In this document: piece after piece, positions 1 to 10,794 of the stretch
Numbering within the stretch: position 1 is the stretch's first letter
How the letters are laid out: every line of letters starts with the position of its first letter
Assembly (NCBI GenBank): GCA_031769625.1
Contig: JAUIMM010000115.1
Coordinates: forward strand, 16,012,501 to 16,076,500
Source: Taudactylus pleione
Lineage: Eukaryota; Chordata; Amphibia; Anura; Myobatrachidae
Reading direction: 5' to 3'
Length of the DNA: 64,000 nucleotides
Notes under the pieces: generated by a model
Seen by the model: the letters and a program-made list of their open reading frames with translations, nothing else
The model's database searches: none
What the model was told of the DNA's origin: nothing
Made by a program: the position numbers and the translations under genes

Positions 1-309
1 GATCCCATTGTAACCCCCTCCATTTCTAATCCATCGCAGCCACCGTAGCGCCAACCATGTAATACAGAGAGCTCTCTCTCCTACAGATCCCACTACTACC
101 GTACTTAGTGTGCAAGGTTGGAGCAGCATCACCAATGTCATCAGTTTGGGATGCAACGCTATTTTGTACCCGCATATGTGTTGTCGCATGTTTGCATTTT
201 GCGGTTTCTGGGCGCACCATAGCCACAGTATGAAATCACTATTCAGTGAAATACAGTACAGTACAGAGCCCTCTCTGGGCACTACAGTGTCCAGAGCAGA
301 CAGTGACAA
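1..309. other. Non-coding DNA rich in TACAGT motifs
   Basis: No gene is visible. The right part contains repeated short ACAGTACAGT runs, a motif that also recurs near 410-670, which suggests a low-complexity or SINE-associated background. Short open frames here show no recognisable domain. Confidence 0.4.
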
Positions 310-408
310 AAAAAAAATATACAGTACGGTACAGTATATTCTTTTCCAGGGATCGAACCCCGGACCATAATTCTACCAAAGTGATCACCTAACCACTAGC
401 CCACATGT
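310..408 (-). repeat. tRNA-derived SINE head or tRNA pseudogene
   Basis: Read on the minus strand, this carries an A-box-like GGGCTAGTGGTTAGG followed about 30 bases later by a B box GGTTCGATCCC, the internal promoter of RNA polymerase III genes. A T10 run (minus strand) about 30-40 bases past the B box could act as the Pol III terminator. The A box resembles that of tRNA-Glu/Gly-type genes (recollection), but the arms do not pair well enough for a functional tRNA. I favour a tRNA-derived SINE or pseudogene. Confidence 0.5.
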
Positions 409-734
409 CAGCTACAGTACAGTGAACCACAGAGAGTGGCCTCATCCTTGTGCACTCCTCCCGCTGCTGTTTTTAATTAAAAAAATAAATAAAAAATGTC
501 ATACTGTAATGCATCCCATATCAGTGAAAGCTGTGCATGCATCTAATTATTCTACAGTATCGGTTATACCGTGACAACAACTCCGGCAACTTCTCTACTA
601 TTCAGTTACTGCACCGTACCGTATGTACAATACAGTATGTGCAGTGATTTGTACAGTATATTATGCGACATTAAAAATACAGTATGGGTTGTGCGTTCAT
701 GCAAATGCTGTGAATATGATAGACATTCAGTACA
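409..734. other. Non-coding spacer
   Basis: AT-rich sequence with scattered TACAGTA motifs. No gene, RNA or transposon end recognised. Confidence 0.4.
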
Positions 735-830
735 GTGGAGCACTCGCCACCCAGCGGTTAAGCACTATATCACATGCAATTACAAAAGTGGAGCACTCGC
801 CACCCAGCGGTTAAGCACTGTATTACATGC
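735..830 (+). repeat. Two-copy tandem duplication, 53-bp period
   Basis: Two 43-bp units beginning GTGGAGCACTCGCCACCCAG are separated by 10 bp and differ at only about two positions. Each contains CCAGCGGTTAAGCAC, which faintly resembles a tRNA A box, but no B box follows, so it is called only as a duplication. A further pair of near-identical blocks (CACAAGTCCATGGCGCGACT, and a version with CCGTGG) lies just downstream at about 869-930. Confidence 0.75.
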
Positions 831-2009
831 CGTACCATATCCTTCGTTGAAGAATACCACGGTATTCCACAAGTCCATGGCGCGACTCAGAGGCCTGCAC
901 GCCACGCCACAAGTCCGTGGCGCGACTCACGCCATGCCATGAGCAACAAAATAGCTGGGCAGATCTGTAAGTGAGAAAGTTTAGTAGAAAAAGGATAAAA
1001 ATTAAGAACAAGGCAACGCTATCACCTCCAGTATCATCTTTTTGTTGTACATTGCTTCTACCTTAGGGGAATATGACATGGGAAGCAATCGGGAAGTCGA
1101 CTGCTTATATACCGGCAGCCGACTTCCCGACTGTCTTATCCCGGCATGGGTTTAGGGCTCCTGGGGGTGGATACTTACCTATCCATGATTGGGATTTCCA
1201 GCGCTGTCGGGCTTCCGCTGCGTCGCACTCTGCTCCTGTCGGGCTGCCGCTTGCGGCCGGCGGTAATTCATACCCATTCCTATGACATACATTCATTCTA
1301 CTGTATTATAATTTTTTATCCTCTTATTAGTGTGGTCAATATTGTTACTTTCTACCCAAATCGTCCCAAAGGCCTTGATAAAGCTCCTCAGTGAAACGCG
1401 TGTCAGTGTTATGCTATACTCCATCAATACCTCAAACCTAGTCCAATCAAGCAGGTTATTGTTGCAAAAAATGTTAGATAAGATAAATATCAGAATTGAG
1501 TAGTCACTATGTTGTTATGATGCGTTAACTATTGTTCTGATTCATAGGTGACACAATGCCGATATTTTTCCAGTTTCAGCAACTGTCGGTGGTCTGCGCA
1601 TGCATATGAGTTGCCATTCGCATGCGTCAAGTTTCATTACCGTTGGTGGCTGCAGCGAGGATTGGGAAGCAGTGTGATTAACAGTCAAGAAGCATTTATG
1701 AGAGATAATGGGGGAGTGGCAGTTCAAAAGCAGAAGTCTGCGATCTCGTATGCAGTAGCAATGGCTCCGGCATTATAGTCACCACAGCCATTCTGCATGA
1801 CCATAGGGTTGCTCAAATGGTCGATTATCGACCAACGTGTGTCCAGTTGTTGCGTCCATGTACAAAAGTGGTTGACTTGAGAAGCAATTGGTGGTCATCT
1901 TAACACAAAGCTAGGCGGCTGCAACATTTGCCCACATATTTTCGCAAGCGTGTTGCATATGGGATTGCAGCTGAGAAACCATTTGTGTCTACCTCTGAAT
2001 CTGGCCCTA
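831..2009. other. Non-coding stretch with a GC-rich hairpin
   Basis: No gene is seen. Around 1085-1145 the sequence forms a hairpin (GGGAAGTCG near its start pairs with CGACTTCCC) followed by a GC-rich block to about 1265, probably a remnant of a MITE that I cannot name. The remainder is ordinary mixed sequence with short open frames lacking any domain. Confidence 0.35.
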
Positions 2010-2830
2010 TATGTGTTATGTTACTAAACAATTGCTACAATTCCTAAATCCTCTGATATATTGCTCATGCTAAAAGAAATATTAGATGTGACAAACATCA
2101 AACTGCTGACATAATGCTCACACTAATAGAAAAATTAGATGTGAAAAACTTCAACACTGAGCAATCAAGTGTCACATTGTTATTTTATGGTAATTTGTTA
2201 TGTCATGAATGATGACCCTGATAACACATAAGCCTGTTACTATAATGTTAATGCACCTACTGTGATGTTATTTTGGATGCTCAATAATACTAAAAACCAT
2301 TTAAAAAATGTGTGGCTACATTTTGCTGCTAAATAATCGATCTACAAATAAAATAGTCAGTCACCACACTGTGGCTATATTTGTTGCTAAAAGACTAATC
2401 TAAAGTATAGATACACGGGTATATTTACTAAAGTGAGAGTTTTAGAAATGGAGATGTTGCCCATAGCTACCAATCAGATTCTACTTAACATTTCTAGACG
2501 ATAATAGCCAGAATCTGATTGGTTGCTATGGGCAACATCTCCACTTCTAAAAACTCTCACTTTAGTAAATATACCCCACAATGTTAGTTGTGACATTTAT
2601 TTTGGCTGCATTTGCTGCTAATGACCATATCATAAATAATAAAACTATTCATGACACCAACATTAGTTGTGACACTGGATGCAGCTATATTCACTGCTCA
2701 TTACTGCTCCATAAATACTAACATATATTTGTGACACTGCAGCTATGCCTCCTGGTAAATGATGATCCATATACACTGAAGTCACATGTGACCCTGTAGT
2801 TATATCTGCTATTAGAATCAAAAGCAGTTA
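2010..2830. repeat. Degenerate tandem repeat, period about 58-85 bp
   Basis: Variants of the phrases TGTGACACT, GGCTATATTTGCTGCTAA and ATAAATA recur in the same order at roughly regular steps (for example the GCTGCTAA-like phrase at 2324, 2381, 2606, 2690, 2745 and 2808, allowing for the MITE inserted between the second and third). Copies are badly diverged, so this would be an old satellite-like array. Self-alignment is needed to fix the unit. Confidence 0.4.
2416..2577. mobile_element. MITE with long perfect-hairpin arms
   Basis: A 55-60 bp inverted repeat: the left arm begins GGGTATATTTACTAAAGTGA and the right arm is its complement, ending TTTAGTAAATATACCCC. The arms continue through TGGAGATGTTGCCCATAG, leaving a short loop. 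This terminal sequence is typical of a MITE common in frog genomes (recollection). It is non-autonomous with no coding capacity. It sits inside the degenerate tandem array. A one-ended relative lies at 21994. Confidence 0.8.
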
Positions 2831-2883
2831 CATCATTTATATAATATTATCAAAGACTGTTTTATGAATACTAAAAGCCTAAG

Positions 2884-3283
2884 TGGGAGGATGATCAAAT
2901 CTTGGAGAGAGATAAAGGGGGTGATTCAATTAATCATGAATTAAATAGCACTGGGAGGGAGCTCCTGGAGCTATTCCATTCAGTGTGCTGTTTAGTCCGA
3001 CTAATGATTTCTCCTCGCACTCTCCTGGGGGTGCAAGGAGAAATCCGACTAAAGTGCCGGCTGTGAGGCTGTTTTCCAGCTTAGCACTGCACTAATAGAC
3101 TCGCGGATGGCACTGTAGTCGGAGAATGCCAGTTCTCACGACTAAACACCCAGGTTAAGTTAAGAGAACCGGCATTCTCCGACGCTGAATTGAATCGCCC
3201 CCACAGTGTAGGAGCTTTTTCTCTCACAAAGGCTTAGTACATAGAGCCATTTATCTCCCTCCAAGATTTGATAAATCTCCCCT
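2884..3283. mobile_element. Outer MITE, interrupted by another MITE
   Basis: The left block has GATCAAATCTTGGAGAGAGA and the right block carries its complement TCCCTCCAAGATTTGATAAA, giving terminal inverted repeats of at least 21 bp. Nearly all of its centre is now the inserted element at 2917-3202. No coding sequence. Confidence 0.65.
2917..3202. mobile_element. Inner MITE with GGGGGYGATTCAATT ends
   Basis: Terminal inverted repeats GGGGGTGATTCAATT (left) and AATTGAATCGCCCCC (right). It also has internal palindromes, for example ATTTCTCCTCGCACTC facing GGTGCAAGGAGAAAT. It lies inside the outer MITE, so it inserted later. A target duplication is not clear from the flanks. Confidence 0.7.
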
Positions 3284-5024
3284 TAATACTATATTGCAGT
3301 TACTGTACATTTACCACATTAATTGGCTGCTATATATAATCTTAATTTAACCACTGAAACTACACGACTTTGTGCAAACTAGATAATTTGCTATGACTTA
3401 TTAAAATAACAACTGGGATATTCTCTGATGACTCTTAAATTAAATCAAATAACATATGAATCACTTATGATTAAAAACGTCTTGTGTATCCAATAGTACA
3501 TTCACAACAACATACGTTTGAAATAAAATGTGTGACTCACATAAGAATTGGAATACCAATTGTATTTACTAACCATCTAGCTTTAAAGCTGCTTCAAATG
3601 ACTAATCCAGTTAGAATATGCTGTTTAAGCATAAACTAGGTTTTTATGTGTGACAGGAAGTAAAATAATTACTCATCCCCTAAACAATTTGTTTAAACAG
3701 AAAACTGAAAACGTGACACAATAATATCACAGGGAGAACAGTAACATTGTTGTAACTTACCGTATATACAGAAACAGCTATAACTTACATCCTGATGAGT
3801 GAAAGTGAGAAAGGAACAGAACCATCTGTTCATAAAAACATCTGCCCATATGGAATGCTGATCATTTGATATAATAGTACTATAAGAGGGATACAGAAAT
3901 ATTGTAGCAATCTGTTTATTTGAAACAGTCAAATAAAACATCACGAATGGTAAAACCTACTCTAAACAAAAGCATTACTGTGTGCTAAGATACTTGTTAC
4001 TTGTCTTTTCCAAAGCTTTTTATTCTGATCACTTTATATTAACAGAATATTATACTAATAATGAAACTCATTGGCGACAGTACATAAATTATTTTTCTTG
4101 TCATTAAATTGGACTATTAACCTAACAATTAATAGGATCATACTGATTACTATTTACCAAACTTAATTTTGTAAATTTGGTACCATACAGTATAATGCTA
4201 CAGATGGGTTGATCACAAATACAGTAAGTAGATAATAATTATAATATACAGTACTGTAGTAAAGTGAATATTTTTTCTACCAAACTTTTTTTCCGACTAA
4301 ACTTTTCTTTTACTTCTATATATTTTAAAATATTTTGCTTATGTTATTATTTAGGTTTCTAATAATATATTTATTTTAAATAATTAATAATAAATATTTG
4401 ATTTTTTTAAAATGTAAAACATATCACAATCATAAACCTAAGCACGCTGCCATGCTAGAAATTGTGTTTCAGTGTTTCTATTTTATCTCATTTTGTAAAG
4501 TTAGGTACTATACCAGCAGATCCAAAAAAAAAAATCACAACTCAGTTATTCCCTACATATAATTATTGGATTTTAGGAATGCTCATCAATGACTAGGATT
4601 GCACAGCAATGACTAAAATTTTATGATTTTTGGATTGCACAGCAATAACTAAAATCCAGTGTGGTAATTCATTCTTTGGAATTTTTGGAACCTTCTCTAA
4701 TATAGTGCAATTTTTTAGGGAGATTGTGGCTGAGTTACAGCATCACTGACCAATAACCAGCATGCCTGCTTCTCAACTCACTTCATTATCTGAGCCCTCC
4801 ATCTCAGCCCTTCCCCCCCCTGCTCATTAAACAAGGCAACAGTTGATCCTTGAATAGAAAGTTGAATCTGCCCCTAAAGGAGGTAGAAAATGATCTGAAA
4901 ATCACATTGAAAAGTAATTGTTAGTTAAAGACTTCCTCTGTAAAATAGTTTTTTTCTTTGGAGGGTGGCTTCTCTATTTACTTCTGTTGTTATTTCTTCC
5001 TAATTTTTGTGTCTACCAAATACT
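3284..5024. other. AT-rich non-coding spacer
   Basis: About 1.7 kb of AT-rich sequence without a recognisable gene or transposon end. Small direct duplications occur near 4590-4650 (TTGCACAGCAATRACTAAAAT phrases). Open frames are short and domain-free. Confidence 0.45.
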
Positions 5025-5250
5025 TGATGACTTTCTGGCTGCCCCTTCCTGGCATCTTTGCCCATCTCCCTGTTATACAATGCCGAGATTAATGGCATTG
5101 CAAAATGGAGGTTGTGATTCACCATGGGAAATGGGCAGCACTGGGTGGATGCAGGCAGCTCCAGGATACTTGAATACTCTTCCAGGTGGCCCGGAGCACT
5201 ACCCGAGATTCGGAAATCTCCTGGCTGTTCCAGGAGAGTAAGTAAGTATA
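5025..5250. repeat. Unclassified repeat-like block
   Basis: A GC-richer block within AT-rich DNA containing CCGGAGCACTACCCGAGATT and TCCTGGCTGTTCCAGGAGAG. The style matches interspersed frog repeats as I remember them, and a weak relative is visible near 59540-59600 (CTGGGAGTTCGATC, TCTCCCAGACATTCCAGAG). No terminal repeats found. The downstream 5251-5521 holds nothing recognisable. Confidence 0.35.
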
Positions 5251-5524
5251 AATTACTATTAACCAAGTGTTTCATACATGTTTTTGTTGTATTTTAACTA
5301 CTAATGTCACAAGTTTCTTCATCTCCTTTTGTCTGCCTGCTTGTGGCTGGATTTGGCAGGCAGCTTGTTCCTGAAGTCTGGTTCCTACACTTGCTTCTTC
5401 CTGGAGTGGGTGCTTGAGGAATGGATGGTGGAATTAAGTTACTCTCTAATGAGCCTAAATATATCACTGATGCATACTTACAGAGAGATATTTGATAACA
5501 ATATTACAAATAATCAGGAACTAA

Positions 5525-5974
5525 GGCCCTGATTCAGAGCCGGACGCTCTGACAGAGCGCTCGCTCTGAATCAGGGCCGGCCCTCTTACTATTTGGAGCG
5601 GCCTCCTGGCCGCTCGCATAGCTGTGGGTGAACACCAAGAGCTATAGCGAGTGGCCAAAATGATGGTCGCGATGGTCAAGACCATCGCGACCATCGGGCT
5701 TGCGACGAGACCCTTGCGGTAGGGTCTCGCTGCCGCAAGCCCTGGAGTGCTTTTGGCTCTATCAGAGCCAAAAGCACTCCCACTGACATCACTAGTGATG
5801 TCAGTGGGGCCGGCCCCAGACATCGACAGCACGCCCCCTTTGGTGCTTGGTCGTCGTTATTCGGGTCTCGCGCATGTGCACGACGGAGCCGCCTCCGTCG
5901 TGCGCATGCGCACTAGGGCAACATCGACCCGCTTGCGAGTGCTCAGCGCTCGCGAGCAGGTCTGAATCAGGCCC
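5525..5974. mobile_element. Foldback element, Harbinger-like, TAA duplication
   Basis: Starts GGCCCTGATTCAGAGC and ends GGTCTGAATCAGGCCC, with TAA on both sides. The interior is a chain of palindromes: GATGGTCGCGATGGTC facing GACCATCGCGACCATC, TTGGCTCTATCAGAGCCAA, GACATCACTAGTGATGTC, and ACGACGGAGCCGCCTCCGTCGT. It is GC- and CpG-rich beside AT-rich DNA and has no coding capacity. The 3-bp duplication and GGG/GGC-type ends fit PIF/Harbinger MITEs. This is one of at least nine family members in the window. Confidence 0.85.
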
Positions 5975-5977
5975 TAA

Positions 5978-6530
5978 GTTCAACAGTATGTGCCACATGG
6001 CGGCTTTGCACAGGGAAGTGATCATTTGGTGAACCAAACAGGACATCCACCTCAGGAATAACTAGTCTAATTTTATAAAAAACACCAGGTAAAGGCTATG
6101 CGATCCAATAAATACCCAAAAATTATGTACTTGGTAAAAAGGTATATACAATATATTTATTAACACTTCATATTCACATGAAATTTACATAAAAAGTCAA
6201 ACAGATATGAATATGAAAAACCTATTCTATGATAGATATCATGAGATACAATTTATAAAAATTCTGATACAACATCATCAAAGCATTTTGGTTAAACAGT
6301 ATCTGATATGAAATCTCACATACACACTCAATATAACTTGCACTATTATGAGTCCAGGCATTACTGACAAATTAGTTGTCAAAGAGATCTTATAACAGCC
6401 GATAACTAGTCCCCTTTGGTACACAGCAGATGGTAGTGTACCTGACTGCAACAACGCTGCGTATATGCTCTTATGTACAGTATATAAATATATATATTTA
6501 TAGAGAGAGAGAGAGCAATATTATATCTGT
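5978..6530. other. AT-rich non-coding spacer between foldbacks
   Basis: No feature recognised apart from a short TATATA and GAGAGAGA tract near 6480-6515. Confidence 0.4.
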
Positions 6531-6533
6531 TAA

Positions 6534-7020
6534 GGGCCTGATTCACTATGGATCGCAATACTTCATTCGCACGGAGTTTAACTGCAATAGCAAGGTAATC
6601 CAAACTCAGCACAACATAAGGACACCCGCTGTACCTTACACACATCCGTAATGTTTAGCAGAATAGCAAAACCATTGGTACAATCGAGTACCATCGCAGC
6701 CTCACACACTCTTGCACAAGCCCTGACTTTACTCAGGAATTGCTATCAATAATGCACGCTCTGAGACCTCACATTGCGTATGGGATCACAGTAGCTAATT
6801 TATGCACTGGCACACCTGCGTTTCCCCGACCACCCCCCCGTCACCACTCACAAACGGTGCTTCCTGTCAATCACACTGCGAGGGGTCAGCATAGCCTCTG
6901 CGATCGCAGTCCCGATCGCAATAGCTAGTTAACACACTGCATTGCATATGCATGCGCAGAACGCAACAATTGGCCGATTGCGTGCGTATTAGCAACTGCG
7001 ATCTTTGCTGAATCAGGCCC
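6534..7020. mobile_element. Foldback element, Harbinger-like, TAA duplication
   Basis: Ends are GGGCCTGATTCA and TGAATCAGGCCC with exact TAA duplications outside. The interior differs from the 5525 copy: it is less palindromic, with CGATCGCAGTCCCGATCGC near 6900, so it represents another subfamily sharing the same ends. Confidence 0.85.
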
Positions 7021-7035
7021 TAAGTACAGTACCTT

Positions 7036-7330
7036 AGAATCAAGTTGGTGAACAGCTCACTGTGAGGTGGTCCAAAATGTGAGCTGCATATTGCAGCCAT
7101 CTCCCAGGTAATTTGTAGAGAATCAGCACACTGCGCACCATGGGTTGGCTACAATTACACATGCTGTATAATGCAGCTGAGAATCAAGTCAGTGAACTGC
7201 TCACTGTGAGGTAGTCTGGTGTATAGGCTTGATACTACAGCTGTCTCTCGGGCAGTGTGTAAAAGGCCAGCAGACTAGAAACCATGGCCTGGCTGTACGA
7301 ACTGCAGCTACTTTTCTCCGCCTATATGAT
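7036..7330 (+). repeat. Tandem dimer, about 143-bp period
   Basis: GAATCAAGTTGGTGAACAGC followed by TCACTGTGAGGTGGTC at 7030-7070 recurs as GAATCAAGTCAGTGAACTGC and TCACTGTGAGGTAGTC near 7174-7214. Related text follows each copy (CCATCTCCCAGG versus GCTGTCTCTCGGG; ACCATGGGTTGGCT versus ACCATGGCCTGGCT). Two diverged copies; function unknown. It lies just upstream of the LTR at 7661, and whether it belongs to the same retroelement is unclear. Confidence 0.6.
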
Positions 7331-7831
7331 ACCAATGTTTGGTTATCCAAGCGGTCTGAGCAGAGTGTAGAGCTCACCACCATCAATGCTGATGTCAATC
7401 CTGGCCCTGTGGTCTCCTCGATCTGTGAAGCAGCGGCCAATCTGGAAATGGAATTTATAGGGGAGGATCCCCATGGATTGGATGCTGTGATCAGCTGATC
7501 TGGGAGCAGCACTGGAGTGGTATAAGAGATCATCAGGAGTCCAACATGACTGTGCCCAAACTTTTGTTTAGGAGGGAACTCTAGTGTGCAGTCTGTGTAC
7601 CATCATGCTGGGAAGACATGCTGTGAGCAAGGGGCTGCGGAGAGCCATCTCCATGCTCACTGTCGAAGCTGGATTAGTGGCTGAGATGGAATCAGAGTAA
7701 AAATTAGCGTGTGCGATGCCATCTTGCGAATGGCAGCTAGACTCCATCTTAAAAATAAGAATCTGCAATACGCCATTTTACGACCAGCGCCATTTTAAGT
7801 TACAACTCACGAGCTAAGTACAGATGGCAAT

Positions 7832-8188
7832 GTTTTTGATAATCTTTTTAGAAGCCATGACAGGCCCATTCTGGGGACAACCTTGCATAGAGAAATACCA
7901 AAAACAACTAGAAAAACAATAGACAATACACCAGGAACTGTGAGTGTTTTTGCATGTAAAGGGAGAAACCTCACATGTGGACAGGTGTAGCTGTAGCAAT
8001 TGTAATATGGCCCAGACACTTGAATTTGACTGAATGAACAATGGTAAGGAATCTGCTCTTTTTCAGACAGGCTGGCACCAACACAGCTGGGGGTCTCCAC
8101 CTTGTTTTAGAAGTGAAGCTCACTGCCCATAACACATTTGCATTGCAGTTTGAAACTGTTAGTAAGGAATGAGATGTGTATGTATGTG

Positions 8189-8221
<33 letters not shown>

Positions 8222-8222
8222 G
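7832..8222. other. Insertion inside LTR copy 1
   Basis: This segment replaces about 120 bp seen in the second LTR and ends in a TA microsatellite (about 8190-8222). I could not identify it. The terminal TA tract could be a retroposon tail or a secondary expansion. Confidence 0.4.
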
Positions 8223-8754
8223 CCATCATAAATAGAATCTCATGCATAAACACCGCACATTACGCACAGTAGCGAATGCACAATATCCTGCATGCGAACG
8301 CTGTTTATTAGCTGCATGCGTGCACATCTGCCCCAAATCAGATAAACCTAACTAGCTTCTTTTCCCATATCCCTAATACTTACATAATGCACACTTACAC
8401 AAAAGGTTCCATAGCTATAAAGAAAAAGATCCAAGTTTTATTCATTTATTACAAATGCTGTGAAATAAAGACTATTTTGGTATCTAAGGTTTAATACGTG
8501 ATAAGTAAGCCGTGTTTGATATACTGATCCGCACTTTATCCACAGCTTTCCCATATCATCGGTGTGAAGATCGGAACATGCGTTCGCAACTTATGGACCG
8601 TAAAGACATAAAGAACCAAAATGTACTTTGTAAAACCAACCTGCTAGATTTGCATGAGGTGGGAAAACGAAGGCAACCAGCTGTTGGAGGCTGGACTGTG
8701 GCCATTTGAATCAACCTGTTAAATGCCCTGTAACAAATGCACCCGCACTGGGAA

Positions 8755-8814
8755 CCAATGGGATCAGCAACAAACTCCTCTATTGTGTTGTCTATTTCTG
8801 GGGGGGTATAAATA
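8755..8814 (+). promoter_or_regulatory. LTR core promoter: CCAAT and TATAAATA
   Basis: CCAAT at 8755-8759 and TATAAATA at 8807-8814, 52 bp apart, preceded by a G7 run. The same two boxes with 51-bp spacing occur in the second LTR (19339 and 19390), so the arrangement is conserved between copies. Confidence 0.6.
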
Positions 8815-9324
8815 TGTGTGCTCTGACCCTGGGTTTCTAGTCTATTCTGCTGATTGCTGATTGATGGAGGTCTCTTGCTGATGCCGGAATCTGGTCCCAG
8901 AGTGCGTGTGTATGTATGACTGTATCTTGGGTCTGTATAATTCTTTGCGCTAAATTTTAGTTAGATCACAGCGTGTAACTGACTGTACTTTACTTGAATA
9001 ATTCTTTGTGCTTTGGAACACATGTTCAAGGTCTAAAGTATTTATTTTACTGTATGACTGCGTACGCAAATAGCGTAAATTTTAGAGGTTTATAGGCAGG
9101 GTTTAGAAGGTATAGGTAGTATAGAGGTTGAAATCCAGTATCCTTATCACTAACAGGACACTGAGTGGACAGGGCAGGAGTAGCACAGACAGAATTCAGT
9201 ACCAGACAGGAACAATGTGCAATGTGAGTGGACCTCTGTGCTATCCTGAAGTGATGCACAGCACAAGCGGACCTCAGAGCTAGCCTGGAAAGGCACCAGA
9301 GTGGTAAGAAAGTGGTTTTAATAA

Positions 9325-9600
9325 TCTGGAGCATGACAGAACCCTCCTTGACAGATGACCTCAAGACACTTCTTATGCTTCCGTGGAAACTTGGCATGGA
9401 ATGTTAGGATCATCTGAGGAGTGTGGATGTCAGAGGCTAAAGTCCAGGAACATTCTTCTGGGCTGTAGCCCTTCTAGTCGATAAAGTATTGGAGACGTCC
9501 ATATCAGATTCGAGAGTCCAAAATCCTTTCGAACTGCTCTCCTCTTCCTGTCAACAAACTTCTTGTACTGCTCTGAAGCCTTCACACGGGAGGACACAAC
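9325..9600 (-). pseudogene. Ty3/gypsy pol 3' end with chromodomain, decayed
   Basis: The minus strand encodes, with stops, the end of a Ty3/gypsy (chromovirus) polyprotein. A short integrase-tail block rich in basic residues (EQYKKFVDRKRR) runs almost directly into a chromodomain: RILDSRI, stop, YGRLQYFID, stop, KGYSPEECSW, then HTPQMILTFHAKFPRKHKK. In intact elements roughly 60-80 residues (about 200 bp) separate the two blocks, so an internal deletion is inferred. The chromodomain of such elements is thought to guide integration to histone marks. LTR copy 1 ends about 180 bp away in the opposite orientation and is probably unrelated. At least two in-frame stops make it non-functional. Confidence 0.7.
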
Positions 9601-9640
9601 CTAAACATGGCCATCTGATTAGAAACTAGTAAATATGTAT

Positions 9641-10191
9641 ATTGTAACATGGAAGAAATGGAATAAAATAGATATTATGTGTATTTGCATTTACATATTT
9701 TGCCTCTATTGTTTACATTTTATTTATGTTGCTGTGTTCACAAGGAAAAGACATGCACAGGTAGGGAAGGCAAAAGAGGCAGAGGAGAAACATGGCAAGG
9801 CTGAATCACTTGGACAAGCCCCCACCCCTGCCCAAGCCCCTTGTCTACCCCATCCAGTCATTCTTACCTGGCCAGTCTCTCTTCCACAAGCAGTCCTTCA
9901 ACCCTTCTACTCGGGCCAATTTATTTCCTCCACAAGTCCTTCTTACCTGCCCAGTCCCCTGTACACAAACTCTTCTCCCCAACTCTCCCCTGTACACTGG
10001 CAACTCATATCCCCAATCTATTCAACAGAAGCAGCAGAGGCGCAGATGAATACTCCAACAGGCAAATGCACTTTTTAAGTACACTTCTACTTTGTTTTGT
10101 ATGTTGAAGGGTAGTTTACTCATGAAACAAAGGGTTATTACTGAATGCTATCCTATGTGGTGCCATCTTCCTAATAATATAATTGAAAAGA
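9641..10191. other. Non-coding, with a C/T-rich block
   Basis: 9800-10030 is pyrimidine-rich (repeated CCAGTC, CCTCCACAAGTCC and CCCTGTACAC phrases), so three frames stay open without a domain. The open frame at 9635-10078 is probably compositional. No transposon ends seen. Confidence 0.4.
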
Positions 10192-10794
10192 TGCAGTGAA
10201 AGAAAAAAAAGACTGGGAAAATTACGCCACGGACGAGAGGGACCCACTTGTCGGCATCATGGTCCCCTCAGGCATTAATATGCCTCTGCTAGTAAGAGTG
10301 TGTGTTTTCACTATGAAGGGATGAAGCAAAACATTTTGGCTTTGAACACCACCTTGGCAAGGTATACAGCAATGGTTGCTGTAGATATTGTAATGCAGCA
10401 AAGAACCACACATTTTTTTAACACCCTTTTTGTACTTCATTCAAAGCTTTGGATACAAATGTTGTCTTACGGATGGAACAGCCACAGGCTCTGGCCAGGA
10501 AACGGGAAAGTCTTCTTTACGCCCTAGACCCTATGCACACCAACTTTAATTTCTTAATAGACATAATTTCCATAATTCAGTAGAAATGCTACTTATCAAC
10601 ACGAGCAGCTAACGGCTTTGGACAATTATGCTACATGGAAATAAATTGCAGAGACTGTAATAATAATAAGTAGAAGGTATTATATGATACACTTACCTAG
10701 CAGCCAACCCTGCTCACGATGCCTCTCTGGTCTACTTTGCCATATTGCCTTTTGTCTAATTATTAATGAGTTAAAAGTAGTTCTGCATATTTTG
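10192..10794. other. Non-coding spacer
   Basis: Mixed-composition DNA. An open frame at 10300-10527 shows no recognisable domain. No repeats identified. Confidence 0.35.

Larger units (their letters stand above)
7661..9149 (+). mobile_element. ERV-like LTR, copy 1 (interrupted)
   Basis: Homologous along its length to 18624-19760, sharing the start TGTCGAAGCTG, the phrase CATCTGCCCCAA, the promoter block and the end ATCCAGTAT plus a CA-ending tail. Begins TG and ends CA like an LTR. CTCAC before and CTAAC after could be a 5-bp target duplication with one change. A CCAAT box and TATAAATA sit 52 bp apart, fixing the plus orientation. About 390 bp at 7832-8222 are absent from the other copy. No gag, pol or env is attached on either side in the right orientation, so it is probably a solo LTR. 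Confidence 0.65.

Noticed and set aside
735..830. tRNA-Leu/Ser-like gene suggested by CCAGCGGTTAAGCAC
   Set aside because: No B box or cloverleaf follows either copy.
4918..5241. Frame beginning with a hydrophobic stretch (membrane protein candidate)
   Set aside because: The hydrophobic part is T-rich AT-biased DNA, and the remainder overlaps a repeat-like block.
7661..9149. Gypsy LTR belonging to the adjacent chromodomain remnant
   Set aside because: The LTR promoter boxes point in the plus direction while the chromodomain remnant is on the minus strand, so they probably belong to different elements; not fully excluded.
9635..10078. 147-residue Pro/Ser-rich frame as a host gene
   Set aside because: Pyrimidine-rich composition keeps three plus-strand frames open; no domain, start context or splice structure supports it.
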